Source: Streptomyces canus 299MFChir4.1
GTDB taxonomy: Bacteria > Actinomycetota > Actinomycetes > Streptomycetales > Streptomycetaceae
Reading direction: 5' to 3'
Assembly (NCBI RefSeq): GCF_000383615.1
Contig: NZ_KB911633.1
Span: forward strand, 1-40,444
DNA length: 40,444 nucleotides
The notes under the pieces were generated by a model, which worked only from the letters and a program-made list of their open reading frames with translations, made no database searches and was not told the DNA's origin. Below, piece by piece: positions 13,816 to 22,388 of the stretch. Numbering within the stretch: the stretch's first letter is position 1; the number at the start of each line of letters is the position of its first letter. The position numbers and the translations under genes were made by a program.

Positions 13816-16242
13816 CTACACAGGCATCACGCCATGGATGCGGGAGAGCGTGAAGACGCGTTCCGCTTCGCGCAGGTGGCACCACGCGTCGAGGTAGGGC
13901 GGGTCGAGTTCCAGGTCACTGAGGGTCCGTACGGTCCGGTTGCCCGAGGTGGCGATGTACTCGACAGTGATGGCCGCACCGGTGTCGATGGCGTGGGCGA
14001 TCTGTCGGACGTCGCTGTACGACAGGTGCTTCGCGTATCCGGCGACGATCTCCTCGGTGTCCGTCGCGAAAGGCACCCCGCTACCGAACGGGTCGGGTTC
14101 CGGTGCACTCGGCGGGGCCTTGAGCAGGAGGTCGGCCAGGGCGTCCATCCCGGTGTCGGTGCGCACGTCCGAGGCGCGGGTCGCGGTGGTCCGGGGGCCG
14201 CGCCGCCCGACGTTCCCTCGCGGGGGCGGGACGGCGGCGGCCCTCTGCGGCAGGCGCTTCTCGATGCGTACCGTTCCCCCGGCGGTCTCGGCGACCGGGG
14301 CGTAGCCCGCGGCACGGAGCGTGGCGAGGGTCGTCGCCGGTGGGCTGCCGCTGACCAGGACCGTGGGGGCGAGTTGCCGTAGAGCGAGCTTGGACAGTGC
14401 CCGGTGGGCGGCGAGTTCGGCCAGGAGCGCGGGTTCGTCGCCGTGGATGACACAGGCCGCGGGGGCGATGCGCACCCGTCCATGACCTCGCGCGGTGTCG
14501 GCGATGAGATAGGTCAGCGGCTGTGGCAGGGCCGTGGCGGAGATAGCGGCCAGGTCGGCTGCGATGTCGTCCGGGGTGCGGCCGGCGTCCAGGGCCCGGC
14601 GGATACTGCCGGCACTGAAGCGCCATACCGACGCCGTGCCACTGGTCTCCCGGTCGGCCATCGAATCCAGCAGCGCCGAGAGCCGCGCGGACGGCGTGCC
14701 GGTGACGACGGCGGTGAGGTCGGCGCCGATCCGGGCCGTCGTGGTCGCGGGGGGCAGCAGCCGCCGGGCCGTGATGTCGAGCTCTTCGTCGGTGTGGGCC
14801 GCCAGGTGGGCACCGAGTGGGGACAGCGCACCCCGTGCCAGCACGCCCAGCAGTTCGCTTTCGCGGATCACGGTGCTGAACGGTGCCGCGTCCTCGGGCG
14901 AGGCGTCGTCGGCGAGCGGGCGGTGCCAGGCCACGAGCGGCCCCAGCTCCGCAGCGACCTTCACACCCTGTCCTGCCGGGAGTCCCGCCGCCGCGGTGAG
15001 CAGCCCGTGGCGGGCTTGCAGACAGCCGCCGCAGGCAGGCGCACCGGCGAGCGCGGGAAGCGCCTTGTTGTCTTCGTCGCGCGCCCGGGTGGGGGTGAGC
15101 GGCAGGTCCCGCCATGCCCGGAGCAGTACGGCGAGTTGTTCCGCGGGCTCCTGCTCGGCCCAGGTGTCGTACGCCTCGGTGGGAGGTACGCGATCGCCGT
15201 CGCGGGCCAGCAGTCCGGCGGCGTACGCGGTCTCCAGGGCGATGCGTACGACGGCGTCCTCCGCGTGGGCGACCTTGCCGAGCCGGGCCAGTTCACGCGC
15301 GCCGATCCCGCCCGACTTCAGCCGGGCCGGTGGGGCGGCCGCGCACGCCGAAAGCACGGAGGCTGCCTGGGCCGCGAACGCGGTGGCGGCCACCGCGGCC
15401 TCCCGCTCCACCTCCGCCGAGGTGATGGGCACCAACTGCGGGACGGGCGGCAGAGGTTCGAACGGAGCGTGCCAACCGGGTCCCCGCAGAGCCAGGGCCA
15501 CTTCGACCGGCATCCGGACGGGCCCGTACCGGTGACGGTCCTGGAGCAGAAGCCCGCGGTCGAGTGCCCAACTGGCGCCTGGTGGGAGATCGAGTCCAAG
15601 ACCCCCGAACACGGCGAACGGTGACTGACGCGGAGTGAACCTGGCGCTCTGCTCAAGCACCTTCCGTGTGGCCGCCGGTGCCCCCGCCACCAGCGCGGCG
15701 ACCCGTTCCGCGTCACTGTGATGCTCCACCAGAGCCGCGAGCCGCTGCTGCTTGGTGCCGGGTGGCTTGATACCCAGGACCGCCAGCATGCCGCGCAGTT
15801 CCTCGGAGGTGGTGCCGGCCAGCAGCGCTTCCAGCGGGGCGTCAAGTCCCAGAGGCGTGCTCCACGCCTGGCGCAAGGGCGTGGGCATGCGGAGGACCCC
15901 GCCGCCGTCGTGCCACACGAGCGCCCGATCCGACAGCGCCTCCAGGGTCGCGTCTAGCGCGTGCACCGCCGCAGGGGAGGTCGAGCCGAGCAACTCCGCG
16001 AGGCTGTCGCGGGTCGCTCGTGCTCCCAGGGCTGCCAGCGCCTCGGCGGCCTGCAAGCACGGCAGCGTGAGTCGTGGCAGGACGAGTGCCACGGACCCCG
16101 GACGTTGGAGACGGTCCGCCAGTTCCCCCACCGAGCGTGGTTCCGGAGAGGAGGCCGCGTCCTTCCGCAGGGCGAGTACGCGTGCCAGGCGGGAACGGTC
16201 GAGTTCACTCAGCCAGGTCGCAAGTGTTGATCGGGACTTCAT
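13816..16242 (-). CDS. Helicase-associated (XPB-N / Helicase_C_3) protein with WYL-like C-terminus
   Basis: An 808-aa cytosolic protein when started at the ATG at 16242 (MKSRSTLATWLSELD), with GAGG nine bases upstream; a longer frame would begin in hexamer repeats and is unlikely. The N-terminal half carries winged-helix-like segments typical of actinobacterial helicase-associated proteins. The segment LPQPLTYLIADTARGHGRVRI...PTVLVSGSPPATTL (about residues 600-690) is the XPB-N-like Helicase_C_3 domain. The last 90 residues (SDVRQIAHAIDTGAAITVEYIATSGNRTVR...REAERVFTLSRIHGV) resemble a WYL ligand-sensing domain. There are no Walker motifs, so it is not itself a helicase. A role in DNA repair or stress regulation alongside an XPB-type helicase is plausible, but no such helicase is here. 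Confidence 0.8.
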   Translation of the reverse strand: MKSRSTLATWLSELDRSRLARVLALRKDAASSPEPRSVGELADRLQRPGSVALVLPRLTLPCLQAAEALAALGARATRDSLAELLGSTSPAAVHALDATLEALSDRALVWHDGGGVLRMPTPLRQAWSTPLGLDAPLEALLAGTTSEELRGMLAVLGIKPPGTKQQRLAALVEHHSDAERVAALVAGAPAATRKVLEQSARFTPRQSPFAVFGGLGLDLPPGASWALDRGLLLQDRHRYGPVRMPVEVALALRGPGWHAPFEPLPPVPQLVPITSAEVEREAAVAATAFAAQAASVLSACAAAPPARLKSGGIGARELARLGKVAHAEDAVVRIALETAYAAGLLARDGDRVPPTEAYDTWAEQEPAEQLAVLLRAWRDLPLTPTRARDEDNKALPALAGAPACGGCLQARHGLLTAAAGLPAGQGVKVAAELGPLVAWHRPLADDASPEDAAPFSTVIRESELLGVLARGALSPLGAHLAAHTDEELDITARRLLPPATTTARIGADLTAVVTGTPSARLSALLDSMADRETSGTASVWRFSAGSIRRALDAGRTPDDIAADLAAISATALPQPLTYLIADTARGHGRVRIAPAACVIHGDEPALLAELAAHRALSKLALRQLAPTVLVSGSPPATTLATLRAAGYAPVAETAGGTVRIEKRLPQRAAAVPPPRGNVGRRGPRTTATRASDVRTDTGMDALADLLLKAPPSAPEPDPFGSGVPFATDTEEIVAGYAKHLSYSDVRQIAHAIDTGAAITVEYIATSGNRTVRTLSDLELDPPYLDAWCHLREAERVFTLSRIHGVMPV

Positions 16243-16971
16243 GAGGATGCACCTCGACAGAACAGGAAATACGTCACAGGCGGGCCGAAGCCGCTTCGGC
16301 GCCAACGCCAACGTCAACGCCAACGCCAACGCCAAGGATGGCGCAGTTCCATGATCCGCGGATGTCGTACGAAGACAGAGCCCGCGGCGCCTCCCCGCCG
16401 GGCCCAGGCCGACGAGACGAGCCGACGGCAGGAGAAGATCCGGCCGCCCGCTCGCCCAAATCTCCCGTTCCTGGTAGTTCAGGCCCGTTCAGATCCTGCG
16501 TGTTGCCTGCTGTCGGCACGGCCTTGAACAAGCGTGAACCGCCACGGATGAGACTGCCGTTGAGACCGGACGCCAGCGACAGTTGGCAGATTTACAGCCC
16601 GCCCAAGCAGTTTCAGCCAGCCGCAACCTTTGTTGTCGGCTCCCTAACCCACGCCAGTCCCACAGATCCCAGGAGTCACCCTTCTCACCGACCGGTCAGC
16701 CCGTCTACTCCGTAGTGCACTGCGCGCCTTCGGTCACGGGGCCCACTATGGTCCTGCCGAAGGTTGGGAACTGGCGCTACATACAGCGCGGTGCGGCCAC
16801 CGAGCACCCCCACCAGACGCACCCAAGTAGACGCACCCAAGATCGCGAACTGGGGCAAAACGGTGAAGGGTGAGGTATCGATGCGGTCATACAGGAGACC
16901 CGTTCGATGCCAACCATTTACTCCGGTGCCCTGTCGCTCCCGGGCGGCCGAGCATTGGAAAGGAGCCCCTC
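16243..16971. other. Non-coding stretch of ~730 bp, probably decayed DNA
   Basis: No reading frame on either strand shows recognisable protein features, and base composition is less GC-rich than around it. It contains a GCCAAC hexamer array (16301-16336) and a short tandem repeat of AGACGCACCCAAG (about 16815-16841, period 14). It lies between the helicase-associated gene and a small monooxygenase-type gene, left of an integrase remnant. Confidence 0.5.
16301..16336. repeat. Tandem hexamer repeat (GCCAAC)6
   Basis: Six consecutive units, four exact GCCAAC plus one GTCAAC and one terminal GCCAAG. They lie about 60-95 bp upstream of the start codon of the helicase-associated gene on the minus strand, in its probable promoter or leader. 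Confidence 0.9.
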
Positions 16972-17277
16972 ATGGCCGACATCAACGTCGCGCTGCACGT
17001 ACAGGTCGAGGCCCTGCCCGGCAAGGAGGAAGAGGTCGCCGCCTTCCTCCGCAAGGGCCTTGCCCTCGTCCAGGAGGAGCCCGGTACCGTCGCCTGGTTC
17101 GCTGTGCGCCTGAGCCCGTCCACCTTCGCCATCTTCGACGCCTTTCCCGACGACGACGCACGCCAGACCCATCTCGCCGGCCGCCTGGGCAGCGCCCTGA
17201 TGGAACGAGCCGGTGAACTGTTCGCCCAACCACCTTCCGTCGAGCGCCTCGACGTCCTCGCCCACAAGCTCCCCTGA
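16972..17277 (+). CDS. Antibiotic biosynthesis monooxygenase (ABM)-fold protein
   Basis: A 101-aa dimeric alpha+beta barrel protein. INVALHVQVEALPGKEEEVAAFLRKGLALVQEEPGTVAWFAVRLSPSTFAIFDAFPDDDARQTHLAG has the strand, long helix, strand arrangement of the ABM/YgiN family, and DAF/H positions typical of small quinol or polyketide monooxygenases. The ATG is well supported by AGGAG six bases upstream. It stands alone among non-coding DNA and an integrase remnant, so no pathway can be inferred. It may be a cargo gene of the decayed element. Confidence 0.78.
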   Translation: MADINVALHVQVEALPGKEEEVAAFLRKGLALVQEEPGTVAWFAVRLSPSTFAIFDAFPDDDARQTHLAGRLGSALMERAGELFAQPPSVERLDVLAHKLP

Positions 17278-17474
17278 AGAGCAGGCGGACTGCTCCACGG
17301 CCGGCGCGTCGGACTGATCCCAGGACGCGGGTTTGCAGCAGGTCAGCGCGGCGATCGATATCCGTCTGGGAGAACGGCCGCGGATCACTTGTCTGACACC
17401 CGTTGACCTACCAGGCGTCCCGTTTGCGCTGTTCACAGCCTTAACTGACACGCGACGCCACCCCAAACGCAACG

Positions 17475-17825
17475 GTGCTGGACCTAGGACAGCCCGGTTT
17501 TGTCTTCACGTCTCCCGTGGGTCAGCCGCTGGTGCCCAGCACGGACTACGACGTGTGGAAGCAGCTCCTCACCGATGCCAAGGTGCGGGACGGCCGGCTG
17601 CATGACGCCCGGCATACCGCCGCCACGATCCTGCTCATCCTCGGAGTTCCGGGACGGGTGGTGATGCAGATCATGGGGTGGTCGTCGACCGCGATGGCGG
17701 CCCGCTACCAGCACGTGACGAGCGGGATCATGGCCGACGTGGCGCAGCGGGTCGGCGGTCTCATCTGGGATGTGGCCAAGGCCGCCGAGGAAGGCGGCCC
17801 GGAGGGCTCCGCAGGCTCGCGTTGA
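17475..17825 (+). pseudogene. Tyrosine-recombinase (phage/ICE integrase) C-terminal remnant
   Basis: Only about 116 codons of a protein that is normally near 400 aa. The fragment holds the end of the catalytic domain: RLHDARHTAATILL (the H-x-x-R pair), QIMGWSSTAMAARYQHV (the W position that replaces the second His, and the Tyr nucleophile), then a C-terminal tail. The N-terminal arm-binding and core-binding domains and the first catalytic Arg are absent, and upstream sequence in all frames is unrelated. The fragment ends 80 bp from the 3' end of tRNA-Ser, the position of integrases in elements that use a tRNA gene as attachment site. Confidence 0.8.
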
Positions 17826-17847
17826 GACTGTAGATGAGACCGCAACC

Positions 17848-17885
17848 GTCGAAGGGCCCCACCGCGAACGGTGGGGCCCTTCGAC
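17848..17885. terminator. Strong hairpin, bidirectional terminator
   Basis: A perfect 17-bp inverted repeat (left arm 17848-17864, right arm 17869-17885) with a CGAA loop. It lies between the integrase remnant and the 3' end of tRNA-Ser, converging from either side, and can terminate both. Confidence 0.8.
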
Positions 17886-17904
17886 ATCGTGCCCGGTGAG
17901 GCAC

Positions 17905-17992
17905 TGGCGGAGGATACGAGATTCGAACTCGTGAGGGGTTGCCCCCAACACGCTTTCCAAGCGTGCGCCCTAGGCCTCTAGGCGAATCCTCC
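17905..17992 (-). tRNA. tRNA-Ser(GGA)
   Basis: An 88-nt class II tRNA with acceptor stem GGAGGAT/ATCCTCC, anticodon loop CTTGGAAAG giving anticodon GGA, a long variable arm (GTTGGGGGCAACCCCTC), T-loop GTTCGAATC and encoded CCA. The integrase remnant lies at its 3' end, so the 3' part of this gene is a likely attachment site. Confidence 0.95.
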
Positions 17993-18059
17993 GCGGCAAA
18001 CAATACAAGACGTTGAGGAGTGCTCGCGAACTCGTTCCCACCCCCTGCCATCGGGTACT

Positions 18060-18155
18060 GTTTGGGCAGCCCCTCACGCGGCGCTATCTGACTGAACTCC
18101 CCCAGGGCCGGAAGGCAGCAAGGGTAGGTTGGCTCTGGCGGGTGCGTGGGGGGCG
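18060..18155 (+). ncRNA. ffs: Signal recognition particle RNA, small bacterial type
   Basis: The conserved domain IV core CCAGGGCCGGAAGGCAGCAAGGG (shortened here: GGCCGGAAGGCAGCAAGG at about 18105-18123) binds Ffh. Flanking sequence folds into the long hairpin: CCCCUCACGC at about 18070-18080 pairs with GCGUGGGG near 18143-18151. Position directly upstream of dnaX is as I know it in Streptomyces. Ends are approximate. Confidence 0.85.
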
Positions 18156-18222
18156 TTCGCGTTCCCGGACCGGGGGCCCGCGCGGGGTCGGGTTGTCAGT
18201 GGGCGCCTATAACCTCGTATGC

Positions 18223-20724
18223 GTGTCGTCTCTCGCGTTGTACCGCCGCTACCGCCCGGAGTCCTTCGCCGAGGTCATCGGGCAGGAGCATGTCACCGAC
18301 CCGCTGCAGCAGGCGCTGCGGAACAACCGGGTCAATCACGCGTACCTGTTCAGCGGTCCGCGCGGATGCGGCAAGACGACCAGCGCGCGCATCCTCGCCA
18401 GGTGCCTGAACTGCGAGCAGGGGCCCACGCCGACCCCGTGCGGTGAGTGCCAGTCCTGTCAGGACCTGGCCAGGAACGGCCCGGGGTCCATCGACGTCAT
18501 CGAGATCGACGCCGCCTCCCACGGTGGTGTGGACGACGCCCGTGAGCTGCGGGAGAAGGCCTTCTTCGGGCCGGCGAGCAGCCGTTACAAGATCTACATC
18601 ATCGACGAGGCCCACATGGTCACGTCGGCGGGTTTCAACGCGCTGCTGAAGGTCGTCGAGGAGCCCCCGGAGCACCTCAAGTTCATCTTCGCCACCACCG
18701 AGCCCGAGAAGGTCATCGGGACGATCCGGTCGCGGACCCATCACTACCCCTTCCGGCTCGTACCGCCCGGCACTCTGCGGGAGTACCTCGGCGAGGTGTG
18801 CGGCAAGGAGAAGATCCCCGTCGAGGACGGGGTGCTTCCGCTGGTCGTGCGGGCCGGTCAGGGGTCCGTGCGTGACTCCATGTCCGTCATGGACCAGCTG
18901 CTCGCCGGAGCGCGGGAGGAGGGTGTGACGTATGCCATGGCCACCTCCCTCCTCGGTTACACCGACGGCTCCCTGCTCGACTCCGTCGTCGAGGCCTTCG
19001 CCACCGGTGACGGCGCCGCCGCCTTCGAGGTCGTCGACCGTGTCATCGAGGGCGGCAACGACCCGCGCCGTTTCGTCACCGACCTGCTGGAGCGGCTGCG
19101 GGACCTGGTCATCCTCGCCGCCGTTCCCGACGCCGCCGAGAAGGGGCTCATCGACGCCCCCGCCGACGTCATCGAGCGCATGCAGGCCCAGGCAGGCACC
19201 TTCGGCCCCGCCGAGCTCAGCCGCGCCGCCGACCTCGTCAACGAAGGCCTGACGGAGATGCGCGGCGCCAACTCGCCCCGCCTCCAGCTGGAACTCATCT
19301 GCGCACGCGTGCTGCTCCCCGCGGCCTACGGGGACGAGCGCTCGGTCATGGCCCGCCTCGACCGCATCGAGCGGGGCGTGAACTTCTCGGCCGGCGGCGG
19401 CGCCCCCGCGATGGGGTACGTACCGGGGCCGGAGGCCCACGGGGGAGCCGCTCCCGGCCCCTTCACGGCCGCAGTCCCGCCATCGGCCGCCGTCCCGTCA
19501 TCGGGTGCCGTTCCGCCACCAGCTCCGGTTCCGCCCGGCGGTGGTCCGGCCGCAGCGCGGGCGGCGGTCCGGGCCGCAGGAGCGGCGGGCGCGCCTGGCG
19601 GTTCAGGGCCCGGCAGCGGCACCCTGGGCAGTGGCATCCAGGGCGGGAGCCTGCCCGGAGGTGGCACGCAGGGTGGCGGCATCCCCGGTGGAGCAGATGG
19701 CCCAGGTGGATTCCCCGGTGGAACAGGTGGCCCGGGTGGATTCCCCGGCGCTACGGCCGACTCGGCGCCCCCCGCCGTTCCGGCCGCCCCCGCCCCCGAC
19801 GACCCGTCCTCCTCTCCCGCGGGTCAGGCCCCTGGCGCTCCCTCCGGTCCACCGGCCGGCCCATCTCCGGCCCCCGCAGCATCCGCCCCGGCCCCCGGCG
19901 CCTGGCCCGCCGCCGCTCCTGCCGGTGGCGGCCGGCGTCCCGGTGGGTGGCCCACCCCGACCCCGGCCGGTGGCGGCCAGTCCCAGGCGCCCGCGGTTCA
20001 CCGACCCGCGGCCGCCTCGGCACCGGCCCAGCCCGCTCCCGCTCCCGCTCCCGCGGCGTCCGCGACCTCCGCACCCGGTCCGGCCGCCTACGCCCCACCT
20101 GCCGGCGGCCTCGACCCCCGGCAGCTCTGGCCCAACATCCTGGAAGCGGTCAAGAACCGCCGCCGTTTCACCTGGATCCTGCTCAGCCAGAACGCCCACG
20201 TGGCCGGTTTCGACGGCACCACCCTCCAGCTTGGCTTCGTCAACGCCGGCGCCCGTGACAACTTCGCGAGCAGCGGCAGCGAGGAGGTGCTGCGCCAGGC
20301 GCTCTCCGAGCAGTTCAGCGTGCAGTGGAAGATCGAGGCCGTCGTCGACCCCTCGGGCGGCGGCGCGGCACCCCCGGCCTCCGGCGGCTTCAACGGCGGC
20401 GGCAGCGGTGGCGGTGGCTACGGGGGAGGGGGTACCGGCGGCGGCTACGGCACCGGGAACTCGGGTGGGTACGGCGCCCCGGCCCCCCAGACCCCGCCGT
20501 CCTCCCAGTCGACGCCCGCCCCGGCGGGCCGGCCCACTTCGGCGCCCGCTTCCGCACCGGCCCCCGCCCCACAGCGGTCCGCGCCGGAACCCCCGCCCGT
20601 CTCCATCGAGGACGACATCCCCGAGGACGACGACCCCGACCTCAACGAGTCGGCCCTCTCGGGTCGCGAACTGATCGTGCGGGAGCTCGGGGCGACCGTG
20701 GTCGAGGAGATCACGAACGAGTAG
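18223..20724 (+). CDS. dnaX: DNA polymerase III gamma/tau subunit
   Basis: An 833-aa clamp-loader ATPase. The GTG at 18223 (MSSLALYRRYRPESFAEVIGQ) is the family's standard N-terminus; the frame upstream runs through the SRP RNA and is not coding. Walker A GPRGCGKT is at residues 45-52; zinc-binding cysteines are C64, C73, C76 and C79 after C61; the DEAH-like IIDEAHMVT follows near 127. The clamp-loader core reaches about residue 380. Then come some 240 residues of Pro/Ala/Gly linker with Gly-rich repeats, a conserved tau segment (LWPNILEAVKNRRRFTWILLSQNAHV to QWKIEAVVD, about 628-710), another Gly-rich stretch and an acidic tail. TATAAC ends nine bases before the GTG, so the transcript may be leaderless. 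No obvious slippery site for gamma was seen. Confidence 0.96.
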   Translation: MSSLALYRRYRPESFAEVIGQEHVTDPLQQALRNNRVNHAYLFSGPRGCGKTTSARILARCLNCEQGPTPTPCGECQSCQDLARNGPGSIDVIEIDAASHGGVDDARELREKAFFGPASSRYKIYIIDEAHMVTSAGFNALLKVVEEPPEHLKFIFATTEPEKVIGTIRSRTHHYPFRLVPPGTLREYLGEVCGKEKIPVEDGVLPLVVRAGQGSVRDSMSVMDQLLAGAREEGVTYAMATSLLGYTDGSLLDSVVEAFATGDGAAAFEVVDRVIEGGNDPRRFVTDLLERLRDLVILAAVPDAAEKGLIDAPADVIERMQAQAGTFGPAELSRAADLVNEGLTEMRGANSPRLQLELICARVLLPAAYGDERSVMARLDRIERGVNFSAGGGAPAMGYVPGPEAHGGAAPGPFTAAVPPSAAVPSSGAVPPPAPVPPGGGPAAARAAVRAAGAAGAPGGSGPGSGTLGSGIQGGSLPGGGTQGGGIPGGADGPGGFPGGTGGPGGFPGATADSAPPAVPAAPAPDDPSSSPAGQAPGAPSGPPAGPSPAPAASAPAPGAWPAAAPAGGGRRPGGWPTPTPAGGGQSQAPAVHRPAAASAPAQPAPAPAPAASATSAPGPAAYAPPAGGLDPRQLWPNILEAVKNRRRFTWILLSQNAHVAGFDGTTLQLGFVNAGARDNFASSGSEEVLRQALSEQFSVQWKIEAVVDPSGGGAAPPASGGFNGGGSGGGGYGGGGTGGGYGTGNSGGYGAPAPQTPPSSQSTPAPAGRPTSAPASAPAPAPQRSAPEPPPVSIEDDIPEDDDPDLNESALSGRELIVRELGATVVEEITNE

Positions 20725-20819
20725 GGGGGCCGGTGGAGGAGCGGGCAAGGCACCTCAACTTGGAGGAACCTACGACTCCTCTCCCTCCACCCCTTAGGAA
20801 GCCGGCACAAAAACCCCGT

Positions 20820-20825
20820 TAGGCT
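20820..20825 (+). promoter_or_regulatory. Putative -10 element (TAGGCT) of purD
   Basis: TAGGCT, then GACCCCC, then the GTG at 20833, without a Shine-Dalgarno sequence. A transcript starting at or near the GTG would be leaderless. No clear -35 element. Confidence 0.45.
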
Positions 20826-20832
20826 GACCCCC

Positions 20833-22086
<1,254 letters not shown>

Positions 22087-22131
22087 GAAGTCCGAAAACC
22101 GGGGCGAAACCCCCGCTCCCGAACAACCCGA

Positions 22132-22172
22132 CAGGCCCCGGATCCGTCTAAGGATTCGGGGCCTGATCTTTG
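22132..22172 (+). terminator. Rho-independent-like terminator after purD
   Basis: A 14-bp stem (22132-22145 with 22152-22165, one G-T pair) with a 6-nt loop, followed by ATCTTTG, a weak T-tract. Confidence 0.8.
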
Positions 22173-22231
22173 CTGTACGTCATCCACCTTTCCCCAAAGC
22201 CATTCCATCGAGTGACCGGGGCCGCATACGG

Positions 22232-22260
22232 CTGACGGGGGCCCGGGCCCCAACTAGGGT
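22232..22260 (+). promoter_or_regulatory. Putative promoter with palindromic spacer
   Basis: CTGACG (22232-22237) and TAGGGT (22255-22260) are 17 bp apart, a normal -35/-10 arrangement. The spacer contains the perfect palindrome GGGGCCCGGGCCCC at 22238-22251. It would drive the membrane protein gene starting at 22389. Confidence 0.4.
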
Positions 22261-22388
22261 GCCGCGCAAGCGGTCCGGCACTTGGCCCACCGGCATTGCG
22301 GTGTCAGTGACGGGTGCCACAGTGGGGGAGTGAGCAACGCCAGGACGGCTGGGCATTCAGGACGGCAGCGAGGGGGTGAGGTCCGGTC

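Noticed and set aside
16338..16715. 125-codon open frame in the non-coding stretch
   Set aside because: No domain, Pro/Ser/Arg-rich low complexity, no ribosome binding site.
18013..18222. 70-codon N-terminal extension of DnaX
   Set aside because: It would translate the SRP RNA; DnaX proteins begin at the MSSLALYRRYRP motif.
22104..22125. GGGGCGAAACCCCC as part of a riboswitch after purD
   Set aside because: It is a short hairpin downstream of the stop codon, better explained as part of the termination region.
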